Below the pieces are notes generated by a model. It saw only the letters and a program-made list of their open reading frames with translations. It was not told the DNA's origin and searched no databases. A stretch of DNA of 64,000 nucleotides from the NCBI GenBank assembly GCA_024233935.1, contig JACKOY010000001.1, positions 1-64,000 on the forward strand, read 5' to 3'. Position numbers and translations under genes: made by a program. Source of the stretch: Spirochaetales bacterium. GTDB lineage: Bacteria > Spirochaetota > Leptospiria > Leptospirales > Leptonemataceae. Of the stretch, positions 16,837 through 25,132 are shown piece after piece. The stretch's first letter is position 1, and each line of letters opens with the position of its first letter.

Positions 16837-18099
16837 GTGAACCTTGAGCGACTCAATCCGGTTGACCTGGCGGTTCCGCTATTTTTTGCTCTGATGGCGG
16901 TCGAGATTGGTCTGGGCCGCCTGAAGCGGCGACGCTACTACCGACTGAACGATACCATCAGCGATCTGAGTACCTCTCTGATTTTCGGCCTGGTTGGGCT
17001 TGGCGCGGTTGCGCTGGGTCTGGTCGCTTACGAATCAATACGGCTGAACTTCTCTCTGGCGCCGCTTTTGGGCTACGAGGATGCGACGCTGGATTCACCC
17101 TGGTACGTCTGGCTGCTGGCCCTGATCGGCGTGGATTTTTTGTACTATTGGTTTCATCGCGCCACGCACGATGTGCGTCTCTTCTGGTGTTTTCATGTAA
17201 CCCATCACTCCAGTGAAGAGTTCAACCTTTCCGTAGCCCTCCGCCAGTGTGCCTTTCAACGCTTGCTTGAATATCCTTTCAATTTCCCGCTCGCCCTGCT
17301 TGGCGTTCCATGGCAGATGTTTTTGATCTGCCACGGAATACTCAAGGTTTACCAGTTCTGGGTGCACACGCGCTGGATCGGCAAGCTGGGGCCGCTGGAG
17401 TACGTCATCCTGACTCCGTCGCATCATCGTGTGCACCACGGACGTGACCCGCTGTACCTCGATCGAAACCATGGTGGGATACTGATTATTTGGGATCGGC
17501 TCTTTGGTACTTACGTCGAAGAGAAAGAGGAGCCGCACTACGGTCTCACGAAGCCGCTACAAACTCTCAACCCGCTGACGGCAAACCTGCATGCGTTTCA
17601 AGAGATCTGGTCAGACTTCCGGCGCACATCCGGCTTGAAAAACAAGCTGGGAGTATTGTTCCGCAAACCGGGATGGCGCCCGCCGGACCTGGGCGGGCCG
17701 CTGGCCCTCGCCGACGTGCCGGCGAGCTATCAAAAATACGATCCGTCCATTTCCGGCGCGAGCGCTTATCTTCTGGTTCAGTTTCTGGTGACAGTTGCCG
17801 CGACTCTGCTCGTATTGCGGGGGGTCAAACAGGCATTCCTTCCTCTTCCCTACGCGCTTCTGATTTCCGTTCTCGTGATCTATTCTTTGGGGAGCATCGG
17901 ACTCATGCTCGATGGCCGTCGCTCGGCCCTTTTCTGGGAACCGGCGCGCTACGTTCTCCTGGGAGTGGTTGCTTTGTGTTTGTTTTCGGTTGGCCTGATG
18001 GGGCAGGCGGCAGCTCTCGCGGCCTTTTCTATGGCGGGGGCCTTCTGGTTTATGCTGCTGCGAAATCGTTTGCCCCTGGGCCCGTCCCTACAAAGCTGA
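16837..18099 (+). CDS. Fatty acid hydroxylase superfamily protein, alkylglycerol monooxygenase-like
   Basis: A 420-residue integral membrane di-iron enzyme. Histidine clusters HRATHD, HVTHHSSEEFN and SPSHHRVHHGRD make the three-box iron site, and LGPLEYVILTPSHHRVHHG with NHGGILIIWDRLFGTYVEE is strikingly like animal alkylglycerol monooxygenase (TMEM195). That enzyme cleaves ether lipids; sterol and fatty-acid hydroxylases are the wider family. The last 110 residues add four more membrane spans (TLLVLRGVKQAF onwards). GTG 16837 is assumed; no good ribosome site. Ether-lipid cleavage is inference. Confidence 0.85.
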   Translation: MNLERLNPVDLAVPLFFALMAVEIGLGRLKRRRYYRLNDTISDLSTSLIFGLVGLGAVALGLVAYESIRLNFSLAPLLGYEDATLDSPWYVWLLALIGVDFLYYWFHRATHDVRLFWCFHVTHHSSEEFNLSVALRQCAFQRLLEYPFNFPLALLGVPWQMFLICHGILKVYQFWVHTRWIGKLGPLEYVILTPSHHRVHHGRDPLYLDRNHGGILIIWDRLFGTYVEEKEEPHYGLTKPLQTLNPLTANLHAFQEIWSDFRRTSGLKNKLGVLFRKPGWRPPDLGGPLALADVPASYQKYDPSISGASAYLLVQFLVTVAATLLVLRGVKQAFLPLPYALLISVLVIYSLGSIGLMLDGRRSALFWEPARYVLLGVVALCLFSVGLMGQAAALAAFSMAGAFWFMLLRNRLPLGPSLQS

Positions 18100-18124
18100 C
18101 CGCGCCCCGCGCCTCGCGGCGGGC

Positions 18125-18130
18125 AGGAGA
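18125..18130 (+). promoter_or_regulatory. Shine-Dalgarno site supporting a CTG start for argS
   Basis: AGGAGA lies exactly 5 bases before CTG 18136 in the argS frame. No ATG, GTG or TTG occurs in frame between the previous stop (18099) and GTG 18181, and the GTG has no ribosome site. Confidence 0.55.
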
Positions 18131-18135
18131 GCTGG

Positions 18136-19983
18136 CTGGAAACGGTACGCAAACCCATCGACGCGCTGGTTCGTTTCCGCGTGGCGGCCGAAGTCGAGCG
18201 GGCTTTAAAAGTCCTCGGCGCGGAGGGCGATCTGGCGATCCCCATCGAGTACGCCCGGGATGAGCAGTTCGGCGATTACGCCTGCACTGTCGCAATGGAT
18301 AAGCGGGTGCGCGAGTCCTGCGCCCTTGCCCGCCCCGAATTTAAGAATCCAAAAGTCTTTGCCTCCGCAATTGGAGAGCAGCTCAAATCCTGCGGACTGT
18401 TCGAACGTGTTGAAGTTGCCGGGCCCGGTTTCTTGAACCTGACGCTGGCGGCCAACGTGCTTTCGGAAACCCTTGCAGAGGCGCGTTTGGCCCGGGATCA
18501 CTACGGCGAAAGCCAGGTTGCCCGGCCGCGCCGCATTCTCTTTGAGTTTGTTTCTGCGAACCCGACCGGCCCTTTAAACGTGGTCTCCGCGCGGGCGGCC
18601 GCCCTGGGGGACTCCTGCTCAAACCTGCTCTCGGCTGTCGGCGAAAACGTGCACCGCGAATTCTACGTAAACGACTTCGGAAACCAGGTGGATCTGCTCG
18701 GACACAGCGTGCTCCTGCGTTACTTCGAGCGGTGTGGTGTGCCCTTGAAGTTCGCCGAGAAAGATGGGGATTCCTACCAGTACCCATCCGGACCCGGGTT
18801 GCCTTTCCCCGCCGGAGGTTATCACGGTGAGTACCTCATGCGGGCCGTTGACGCCATCGTTCAAAACCGAGCGGAGGACCTTCCGTCCGCAGCCCGGCTG
18901 GAGCAGGCCCGCCTGGACGCGGCATCGGGAGACGCTTCGGATCCTTACGTGCAACCGGGTCCGTTGAGCGAAGTTGCCAGCACTCTCGGCCGCGCGGCCA
19001 CCGACTATTTTCTGGACACCCAGAAGGCCGACCTGGCCCGCTTTCGCGTTGAGTTTGACGAATTTTTTCGCGAGAGCACCCTGCACGATAGCGGGGCCGT
19101 CATGGCAGCCAGCCAGAAGCTGAAAGACAGCGTGTTCGAGGAAGCCGGGCGTCTCCTGTTTCGCAGCACCGCCTTTGGTGACGATAAGGACCGGGTCATT
19201 GTACGGGAAGACGGACGGCCGACCTACCTGCTGGCCGACATCGCCTACCACGAATCAAAAATCAGCCGTGGCTACACGCATATCTACAATATCTGGGGGC
19301 CGGACCACCATGGTTATATTGCCCGACTGGCCGGCGCCATGCAGGCCCTTGGCTTTCCGGCGGATCAATTCCGCGTCCTGATCGCGCAACAGGTGAACCT
19401 GTTAGACGGTGGGCAGCAGGTGCGCATGAGTAAACGGGCCGGCCGCGTGATCACCATGTCCGAGCTTCTCGATGAAATTCCGACCGACGTCGTGCGCTAC
19501 TTTTTTGTGATGCGCAGCTTCGAGTCTCATCTGGACTTCGACCTCTCTGAAGCGCGCGACACGTCGGAGAAGAATCCGTACTACTACGTGGCGTACGCTC
19601 ACGCGCGAATTCGATCGATCTTTTCCCGGGCTTCCGAGCGCGGACTTTTGCCAGCCGAGCCGGAGAGTGCCGTGTCGAAACTGGAACTGACCCCCGAGCG
19701 GCGTCGATTGCTCTGGCTGGTGGCGCGCTTTCCGGAAGAGGTGTACGATGCGGCCCGTAGCCTGGAGCCCCACCGGCTCGTGAACTATCTCTACGCGCTT
19801 GCGACGGCGCTTTCTCGTTTTTACGGTCCGCGCGAAAACCGCATCATCGAGCAGGACGGACCGACGGCCGGCGCGCTACTGGCCATCCTGGAAGGTGTGG
19901 CCCTGTGTCTGAAAAATGGTCTGGCCCTCCTGGGCATGGAGGCGCCGGAACGAATGGTGCGCGAAGACGAGCCAGAGGCCTGA
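18136..19983 (+). CDS. argS: Arginyl-tRNA synthetase
   Basis: Class I synthetase charging tRNA-Arg. Features: N-terminal tRNA-recognition domain with IEYARDEQFGDYA, active-site SANPTGPLNVVSARAAALGD (the HIGH signature appears as NVVS), GPDHHGYIARL, the KMSKS region as MSKRAGRVITMSEL, and a helical anticodon-binding C-terminus (VNYLYALATALSRFY). With CTG 18136 it has 615 residues and a complete N-terminus (ETVRKPIDALVRFRVAAEVERAL); the conventional GTG 18181 gives 600 and cuts into the first helix. The CTG start is inference from the ribosome site. The HxGH to NVVS change is odd, since HIGH helps bind ATP; see findings. Confidence 0.93.
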   Translation: METVRKPIDALVRFRVAAEVERALKVLGAEGDLAIPIEYARDEQFGDYACTVAMDKRVRESCALARPEFKNPKVFASAIGEQLKSCGLFERVEVAGPGFLNLTLAANVLSETLAEARLARDHYGESQVARPRRILFEFVSANPTGPLNVVSARAAALGDSCSNLLSAVGENVHREFYVNDFGNQVDLLGHSVLLRYFERCGVPLKFAEKDGDSYQYPSGPGLPFPAGGYHGEYLMRAVDAIVQNRAEDLPSAARLEQARLDAASGDASDPYVQPGPLSEVASTLGRAATDYFLDTQKADLARFRVEFDEFFRESTLHDSGAVMAASQKLKDSVFEEAGRLLFRSTAFGDDKDRVIVREDGRPTYLLADIAYHESKISRGYTHIYNIWGPDHHGYIARLAGAMQALGFPADQFRVLIAQQVNLLDGGQQVRMSKRAGRVITMSELLDEIPTDVVRYFFVMRSFESHLDFDLSEARDTSEKNPYYYVAYAHARIRSIFSRASERGLLPAEPESAVSKLELTPERRRLLWLVARFPEEVYDAARSLEPHRLVNYLYALATALSRFYGPRENRIIEQDGPTAGALLAILEGVALCLKNGLALLGMEAPERMVREDEPEA

Positions 19984-21600
19984 TCAGGAATTCTCTTCGC
20001 TCGTTCCCGGGTTTCCGCCAAGGCGTAGCCGGGGCAGATGGCGGCCGGAGTCGAGGCTCTGCAAATGCTTCACCATATGCTCCCGCAAATCGAAACGTAA
20101 CTGCGCCAGCTGGCCCGAATCAGCAGTGGAGACCAGGCAGCGCAGCTCAAGGTGGGTTTCTTTCATCTCGTGCACAACCAGATCGCAGACCTGGCCATCC
20201 CAGGCTTTGTGTTCGCCCACATAACGCTTCAGCTCGGAGCGGAGCGGGTCCAGGGGGGCATTGAAATCCGTGCGCAAAAAAACCATGCCCAGCATGCTGG
20301 TGTCGCTTCGGGACCAGTTCTGAAACGAACTATCCAGAAAACGTGATATGGGAATCACCAGGCGCCGGAGATCCCAGACCTTCAGGATTACGTATGTTAG
20401 ATTGATTTCTTCAATCCAGCCCCATTCGTTTTCCACTATGACTGTGTCTCCGATGCGGATTGGCTGTGTGATCGCCAGCTGTACGCCGGCCAACAGATTC
20501 GAGATCGACTTCTGGGCGGCAAGGCCGATCACAACACCCGCGACTCCGGCTGAGGCCAGCAGCGAGACGCCCACCCGGCGCAGTACCTCAAACTGTGTAA
20601 GTATCAAAGCGGCGGCGACCAGATAGATGACAATGTTGATCACGCGACGGAGCACGATCAATTGCGTGCGTGCTCCCCGGCTGCGTTGAATGTCGACGCC
20701 GGTTTCCTGTAAACGGTTGCGCAGGGAGTCGGCGCCCAGGCCGACCAGTCGCGAAGCTAACCAGGCCGTTGCGAGAATCAGGCCCGACTGAATGAGGCCG
20801 ATCAGCGTTTCACGAACCGGCACCGCCAGATGCAAGAAGCTCGAAGCGATTCGCAAAGTGATCAGGCCCACAAAAAAGCGCACCGGCCAGCGCGCCGCGC
20901 GGACAATCAGGTCATCCCACACGAACTCAGTGCGTCGGCTGATCCAACGACCGATCCAGATAATCGGAAAGGTCAAAAACAGTCCGGCCACAAACGCAAG
21001 CAGCCCCGCGGCGAGAAGTCCGACCCACTGCCAGGCGTACATTTCGAGGAAACGCCACTCAAAAAACACCGCTGGCAGGATCCGTGGCGCCCAACCGGCT
21101 CCATACTGATCGTACAGCTCTGAAATCGCGTGCACCGTTTGCGGCGTAAAGACCCAGACCAGTGATCCGCGGTCGGCTACGCGGTGCAGCAGAATTGGGG
21201 CGCTGCTACGACCCAGAGCGATCTCGCCCAGTTCTGCGCGGCCGACTCCGCCTTCTCCGGTGGCCTCGTCGGACAGCAGGGCGTAGTCAATCCAGAGGGT
21301 TTGGTCCAGGACAAACTTGAAATCCCGGGCCAGGCGAAGGCCTTCGCGCGCCTGGCGTCCGGGCGGCACCCGGCGTAGGTCAAGCAGATAAGCGGCTGTC
21401 GCGTAGTCTCCTTCGCGGCATGAGTCCACAAACAGGCGCACGGCCCGGCGGGGCGTGGATCGATCCAGATCTTCCGGGGGAGGGGGCAGGCCATCTCCGG
21501 GGCCCGCATGCAGGGGTTGCCAGACCAGGGCCCCCGATAAGAGCAGCAATATGGACAGTAAAAGCCTGCCCGGACGTTTTGCGGCGGTCAGGTGAGGCAT
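19984..21600 (-). CDS. MscS-family mechanosensitive channel with periplasmic N-terminal domain
   Basis: A 538-residue small-conductance-type channel. A signal peptide (LLLSILLLLSGALVWQPLHA) is followed by about 170 residues of probable periplasmic domain beginning STPRRAVRLFVDSCREGDYATAAYLLDL. Membrane spans lie at about 195-360. The pore-lining helix and channel beta domain are clear: GVSLLASAGVAGVVIGLAAQKSISNLLAGVQL then PIRIGDTVIVENEWGWIEEINLTYV. Family members release solutes at hypo-osmotic shock. ATG 21600 starts 4 bases after the Crp-like gene stop, so it ends a four-gene operon. Nothing visible tells whether cyclic nucleotides affect it. Confidence 0.9.
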   Translation of the reverse strand: MPHLTAAKRPGRLLLSILLLLSGALVWQPLHAGPGDGLPPPPEDLDRSTPRRAVRLFVDSCREGDYATAAYLLDLRRVPPGRQAREGLRLARDFKFVLDQTLWIDYALLSDEATGEGGVGRAELGEIALGRSSAPILLHRVADRGSLVWVFTPQTVHAISELYDQYGAGWAPRILPAVFFEWRFLEMYAWQWVGLLAAGLLAFVAGLFLTFPIIWIGRWISRRTEFVWDDLIVRAARWPVRFFVGLITLRIASSFLHLAVPVRETLIGLIQSGLILATAWLASRLVGLGADSLRNRLQETGVDIQRSRGARTQLIVLRRVINIVIYLVAAALILTQFEVLRRVGVSLLASAGVAGVVIGLAAQKSISNLLAGVQLAITQPIRIGDTVIVENEWGWIEEINLTYVILKVWDLRRLVIPISRFLDSSFQNWSRSDTSMLGMVFLRTDFNAPLDPLRSELKRYVGEHKAWDGQVCDLVVHEMKETHLELRCLVSTADSGQLAQLRFDLREHMVKHLQSLDSGRHLPRLRLGGNPGTSEENS

Positions 21601-21604
21601 GAAA

Positions 21605-22249
21605 TCAACCTGCCAGATTCTTGCGTTTTGCTGCAACCAAACGACTGAAGTCGTTGATGTTCTTAATGACGATGCGATCAGCAAACAACTCCAGTTTGCC
21701 CTGCTTCACGAACCCGCTGATGACGCGCTGGACTTCCGGCGCGGGGAGGCCGCACCAGCTGGCAACGTCATCGACCGTTACATTGAAGACCATCTGAGCG
21801 CTGTGCCCGTAATGCGGATCCTTCTCGGAAAGCATGAGGAACACGTCGGAAACCTTGGCCTGGTTATCGTCGAGCAGCAGTATCTGGAGCCGACGCCGCG
21901 CATCGTAGATGCGATTCGCAAAGATCACAAGCAGGCGAAAAGCCAGCGGGGGCTGACTGTTCATGAGCGCGCCGAAGTTCTCCCGGTTGAATTTCAGGGC
22001 ACGCACGTGATCGACCGCCACCGCGGAAGCACTGCGCGGTTCCGCCTCGAGAATTGCCATCTCTCCGAAAAAATCTCCCGCCCCAATCACATCCAGAGTC
22101 TTTTGGGTGTTGCCGACAGTCTTTGTGATTTTGACCCGACCATCCTGAATGAAGAAGCACTCTTCGCCGGGCTCCCATTCACAAAATATAATTTCTCCGG
22201 GCTCGAACTCGACCCCGAATTTCTCGAACAATGACTCCGGGAGCATCAT
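21605..22249 (-). CDS. Crp/Fnr-like cyclic-nucleotide-binding protein with winged helix
   Basis: A 214-residue protein. The N-terminal cNMP-binding fold shows the phosphate-binding cassette GDFFGEMAILEAEPRSASAVA (Glu and Arg for ribose and phosphate kept). The C-terminal half has a Crp-type DNA-binding domain (VTVDDVASWCGLPAPEVQRVISGFVKQGKLEL). It overlaps the upstream cNMP/TPR gene by 4 bases (ATGA) and runs into the MscS gene. It is probably a transcription regulator responding to cAMP or another ligand; family members vary in ligand. Which genes it controls is unknown; its own operon is a natural candidate. Confidence 0.87.
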   Translation of the reverse strand: MMLPESLFEKFGVEFEPGEIIFCEWEPGEECFFIQDGRVKITKTVGNTQKTLDVIGAGDFFGEMAILEAEPRSASAVAVDHVRALKFNRENFGALMNSQPPLAFRLLVIFANRIYDARRRLQILLLDDNQAKVSDVFLMLSEKDPHYGHSAQMVFNVTVDDVASWCGLPAPEVQRVISGFVKQGKLELFADRIVIKNINDFSRLVAAKRKNLAG

Positions 22250-23328
22250 GCGCCGAGTTGCTCCAGTCGTTTGCGCGCTTCACGCGTCGTATTGTCAGGC
22301 GGCGGCATCGTTGCCACTTTGTGGTAGAGTGTGCGGGCACGATCGGCGTTGCCCTGCTCTTCGGCCGCCACCCCCAAAGCATATATGGACTCTTTTACGT
22401 GCTCACCGGTCGGGAACTTCTTGAGATAGTTCGTGAACCCTTCGCCGGCTTGTTCGTACTGCTTTAGTTTGAGTTGCGTTCGGGCCTTTTCGTAGTGTGC
22501 CCGCCGGAACTGCGCCAACGCGCCCTGGTCACTCAGGTGCGAGTATTCGAGACATCCACTGAAGCATTCGAGAGCCTTCTCATAGTTACCCTCCTCGAAT
22601 TCAGCCAGACCCTCTTTCAGAACGTCGGAAATACTGCGATCTTCACCATCCAGGTCGGGCCCCGTATCCTCGGGCAAGCCGAACGGATCATTGAGCGCCT
22701 GATCTGCGCTGCGCATCTTTTGCTGATTGGACATGTGGGCGCCCATGGGTTCGCTTTCGTCCTCGTGCTGAGGCGCCGGGTAGCCGGCCGGGTAGGTCAT
22801 TCCCTTCTTGGCCATTTGCATCAGTTCTTCCGCCCGCCGCACGTTCTGACCGTTGGGATTGTATTCGAGATATTTCTGAAAGGCGTAGATGGCATGATCG
22901 AAGTTGCCATAGCGGAAGAAGGCTTCCGCCACGTTCAACAATTCCTGGGCCGGATTTCCGGCGGCGCCCGCCTTTAAGATTTGCCTGACCTGGCGATGGA
23001 TGTCGCGCAGCTGCTTGGAAAAGACACGCATCATCGTCATGATGAGGCGCGTGTTCTTGAGAACCATTTGCTCAAACTCGGTCACCTTAAAGACAATCAC
23101 GGAGGTTTTGCCCAGCACCTGAGCGGTCTCTTCGCGCGGATAGTGCCCCAGGCTGGACTTCACGCCGAAGAATTCCCCCATCTTGACTTCTTCTTTTACT
23201 TCTTCGCCGGTATCGAGAGCGGTCGAAATCAGGATCACGCGCCCCTTTTGGAGCACATAGACTTCGTCCCCTATATCCCCCTGGAAATAGACGATGGAGC
23301 CACCGGTGTAGTTGCGTGCGACTGGCAT
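22246..23328 (-). CDS. Cyclic-nucleotide-binding domain fused to TPR repeats
   Basis: A 360-residue soluble protein. Residues about 8-120 are a cNMP-binding domain (GDIGDEVYVLQKGRVIL), but the cassette reads GEFFGVKSSLGHYPREETAQV, so the canonical Glu-Ala-Leu wording is altered. TPR-type helices follow at about 130-175 (PAQELLNVAEAFFRYGNFDHAIYAFQKYL), then a low-complexity acidic linker, then more TPRs at about 240-350. No DNA-binding domain is present. Scaffold or regulator for its operon partners is the likely role, by inference. It overlaps the next gene by 4 bases and starts 9 bases after the amidohydrolase. Confidence 0.83.
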   Translation of the reverse strand: MPVARNYTGGSIVYFQGDIGDEVYVLQKGRVILISTALDTGEEVKEEVKMGEFFGVKSSLGHYPREETAQVLGKTSVIVFKVTEFEQMVLKNTRLIMTMMRVFSKQLRDIHRQVRQILKAGAAGNPAQELLNVAEAFFRYGNFDHAIYAFQKYLEYNPNGQNVRRAEELMQMAKKGMTYPAGYPAPQHEDESEPMGAHMSNQQKMRSADQALNDPFGLPEDTGPDLDGEDRSISDVLKEGLAEFEEGNYEKALECFSGCLEYSHLSDQGALAQFRRAHYEKARTQLKLKQYEQAGEGFTNYLKKFPTGEHVKESIYALGVAAEEQGNADRARTLYHKVATMPPPDNTTREARKRLEQLGA

Positions 23329-23337
23329 GGCGAACTC

Positions 23338-24576
23338 TTATAGCGTGACCGGAACAAACGAAAGTTCTGTTTGGCCGGTGGCTTTGCTTACTCGCTCCAG
23401 AACCTCTCGAAGGCCTTTCTGAATCAGTTTTGGCTTACCGCCCGCATTGACGCGATCGAAGAGCAGTCCCATGGCCGTGAAAAGCGGCTCAAGGGCCTCT
23501 TCGGCATATACCGGTTTGCCATCGATAACAACCAGATAAATTTGGGCCGGACTGAGCGTATCAAAAATCGTTTCCAGTCCTTCGCCAACTTCGCCGCTCA
23601 GAACCACAAAATCTGCTCTATTTCCCGGCTTCAGGGTTCCCCGATCGGAAACGCGAAACGCCGCCGCGGGGGCGCTCGTTACCATGCGCAGAAGATCCTC
23701 GGGCGCCAATTCGGCCCCGTAGTGCTTTTGGTAAAATTCTCGGGCCTGTCGAAGGTCTTCCAGCAGGTTTTGCGACCCGAACATCGCGGCGTCGCTCCCC
23801 AGGCAAACGGAGATGTGCCTTTCCAGGGCCTCGCGAACGGGCAGGGTCTTTCCGTAGAGGCGTAAGTTACTGGCCGGGCACCAGACCAGGTGCGCCCCCG
23901 CGTGTGCGATCAGGTCCAGGTCCGATTCATCAAGAGCGATGCCGTGGACCAGCACCGAATGCGGCCCCAGGGCCCCGGCATCGTCAAGCCGCCGAAGCGA
24001 AGATCGACTCTCCGGATCGCTGCCCTCCGCGATGTGCGTAATATAGGGCAGGCCTTTTTCCCGGGCGTACTCGTATTCGCGCCGGGCACCCCTCCCCCAA
24101 TCGAGGGAGTACGAGCAAAGACTGTGAGAGATGCCGTAATCGGGCAGCAGCGGCACCACGAGGTCGTCCTGATAGGGCTCCCGTACGAAATGCGGAATGT
24201 GGTCTACGACAAAGCTGACTCCCGCCAGCGCATTCCGGTAAGCACCCAACGTGTACAGGTCGGATACTTCGAGTAGCATGCGCTCCTGAAATTCCTTTGA
24301 AGTTTTGAGCTCATTGTCCCAGGCCAGCCAGTTCAAAAAAGGAGCCCCGCGCGGTGTTGGGGCCCGGTAGCTCGCCAGCAGGCTATCGTGACCGTTGATG
24401 AGCCCGGGCAACACCGCCAGGCCGTGCAGGTTGAGGGTCAGGGTGTCACCGTGATCCGTGTCCGGGCCGCTCAGAATTTCCCCGATGCGGCCGTCGCGAA
24501 TTGTCAGCCCGCTCCGGGCCTGGATCGCGTCTGCAGAACACAGCGTTCCATTGGTGATCTGCCAGCTCGCTTTCAT
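23338..24576 (-). CDS. Amidohydrolase-superfamily protein with altered metal motif
   Basis: A 412-residue TIM-barrel hydrolase of the amidohydrolase superfamily (guanine deaminase/chlorohydrolase-like cytosolic group). Metal-site motifs after the first are present: THIAEGS, LVHGIALD and LGSDAAMFG. The first, normally HxH in PGLINxHxH, reads PGLINGHDS, so its second His is Ser. The composite N- and C-terminal beta-sandwich pieces (ITNGTLCSADAI; LKPGNRADFVVLSG) are complete, so this is not a pseudogene. It starts the minus-strand operon with the cNMP proteins. Substrate and activity are unknown; loss of one metal ligand could change or remove activity. Confidence 0.82.
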   Translation of the reverse strand: MKASWQITNGTLCSADAIQARSGLTIRDGRIGEILSGPDTDHGDTLTLNLHGLAVLPGLINGHDSLLASYRAPTPRGAPFLNWLAWDNELKTSKEFQERMLLEVSDLYTLGAYRNALAGVSFVVDHIPHFVREPYQDDLVVPLLPDYGISHSLCSYSLDWGRGARREYEYAREKGLPYITHIAEGSDPESRSSLRRLDDAGALGPHSVLVHGIALDESDLDLIAHAGAHLVWCPASNLRLYGKTLPVREALERHISVCLGSDAAMFGSQNLLEDLRQAREFYQKHYGAELAPEDLLRMVTSAPAAAFRVSDRGTLKPGNRADFVVLSGEVGEGLETIFDTLSPAQIYLVVIDGKPVYAEEALEPLFTAMGLLFDRVNAGGKPKLIQKGLREVLERVSKATGQTELSFVPVTL

Positions 24577-24635
24577 CTTTATTCGGTCGATCCCCCTACG
24601 GCTATATCAGTAACTTTTCGACCTGCTCGGGGCCC

Positions 24636-24662
24636 GGGCGACATAACCGCCCTCTTTTTTTT
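24636..24662 (+). terminator. Terminator-like hairpin in the rpsT leader region
   Basis: GGGCG (24636-24640) and CGCCC (24648-24652) close the loop ACATAAC and are followed by TC and eight T. It is oriented towards rpsT, 92 bases before its start, in a divergent region where no upstream gene needs termination. This could be an attenuator; the stem is only 5 bp. Confidence 0.45.
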
Positions 24663-24753
24663 GGGCCACCACGGGGAGCCGCCAGCGCCACATCTGCTTG
24701 ACCACGATGCGTGGCCCCAAAAACGTGTCACCTTGCCGATTGAGGGCTGAACC

Positions 24754-25020
24754 GTGGCCAATATTAAGTCATCTGAAAAAGACATCCGCCGGAGCCGAAA
24801 GCGAGCCGTGCTGAACCGTCAGGAGCGCTCCCGCCTCCGCACGTACGACAAGCGCATTCGCGGCCTGATTGAAGCCGGCAAGATTGAAGAGGCGCGGGCA
24901 GAGTTTCGCGTATTTACAACGTATCTGGACCGGGCCGGTCGCAAGAATCTGATTCATCACCGTCAGGCCGACCGTCGAAAGGGCCGTTTGGCGGTAGCAC
25001 TGAACCGCAAGACAGCCTGA
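24754..25020 (+). CDS. rpsT: 30S ribosomal protein S20
   Basis: An 88-residue basic protein with the full S20 pattern: ANIKSSEKDIRRSRKRAVLNR at the start and RKNLIHHRQADRRKGRLAVALN at the end. It binds 16S rRNA early in small-subunit assembly. GTG 24754 with GAGGG 8 bases upstream is the start; S20 genes in other bacteria also use weak starts as part of autoregulation. A terminator-like hairpin lies in the leader. tRNA-Val follows 28 bases later. Confidence 0.97.
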   Translation: MANIKSSEKDIRRSRKRAVLNRQERSRLRTYDKRIRGLIEAGKIEEARAEFRVFTTYLDRAGRKNLIHHRQADRRKGRLAVALNRKTA

Positions 25021-25048
25021 TCGCGCGGCAAAGTAACAGGTTTCATAA

Positions 25049-25121
25049 GGGCGATTAGCTCAGCTGGGAGAGCACCTGCCTTACAAGCAGGGGGTCGCAA
25101 GTTCGATCCTTGCATCGCCCA
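25049..25121 (+). tRNA. tRNA-Val (anticodon TAC)
   Basis: A 73-base cloverleaf: acceptor GGGCGAT / ATCGCCC with discriminator A, D arm GCTC...GAGC, anticodon stem CCTGC / GCAGG with loop CTTACAA (anticodon TAC), and T arm GCAAG TTCGATC CTTGC. CCA is not encoded. No own terminator is seen; the yjbQ start lies 12 bases downstream, so they may share a transcript. Confidence 0.97.
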
Positions 25122-25132
25122 CATTTTCCGAA

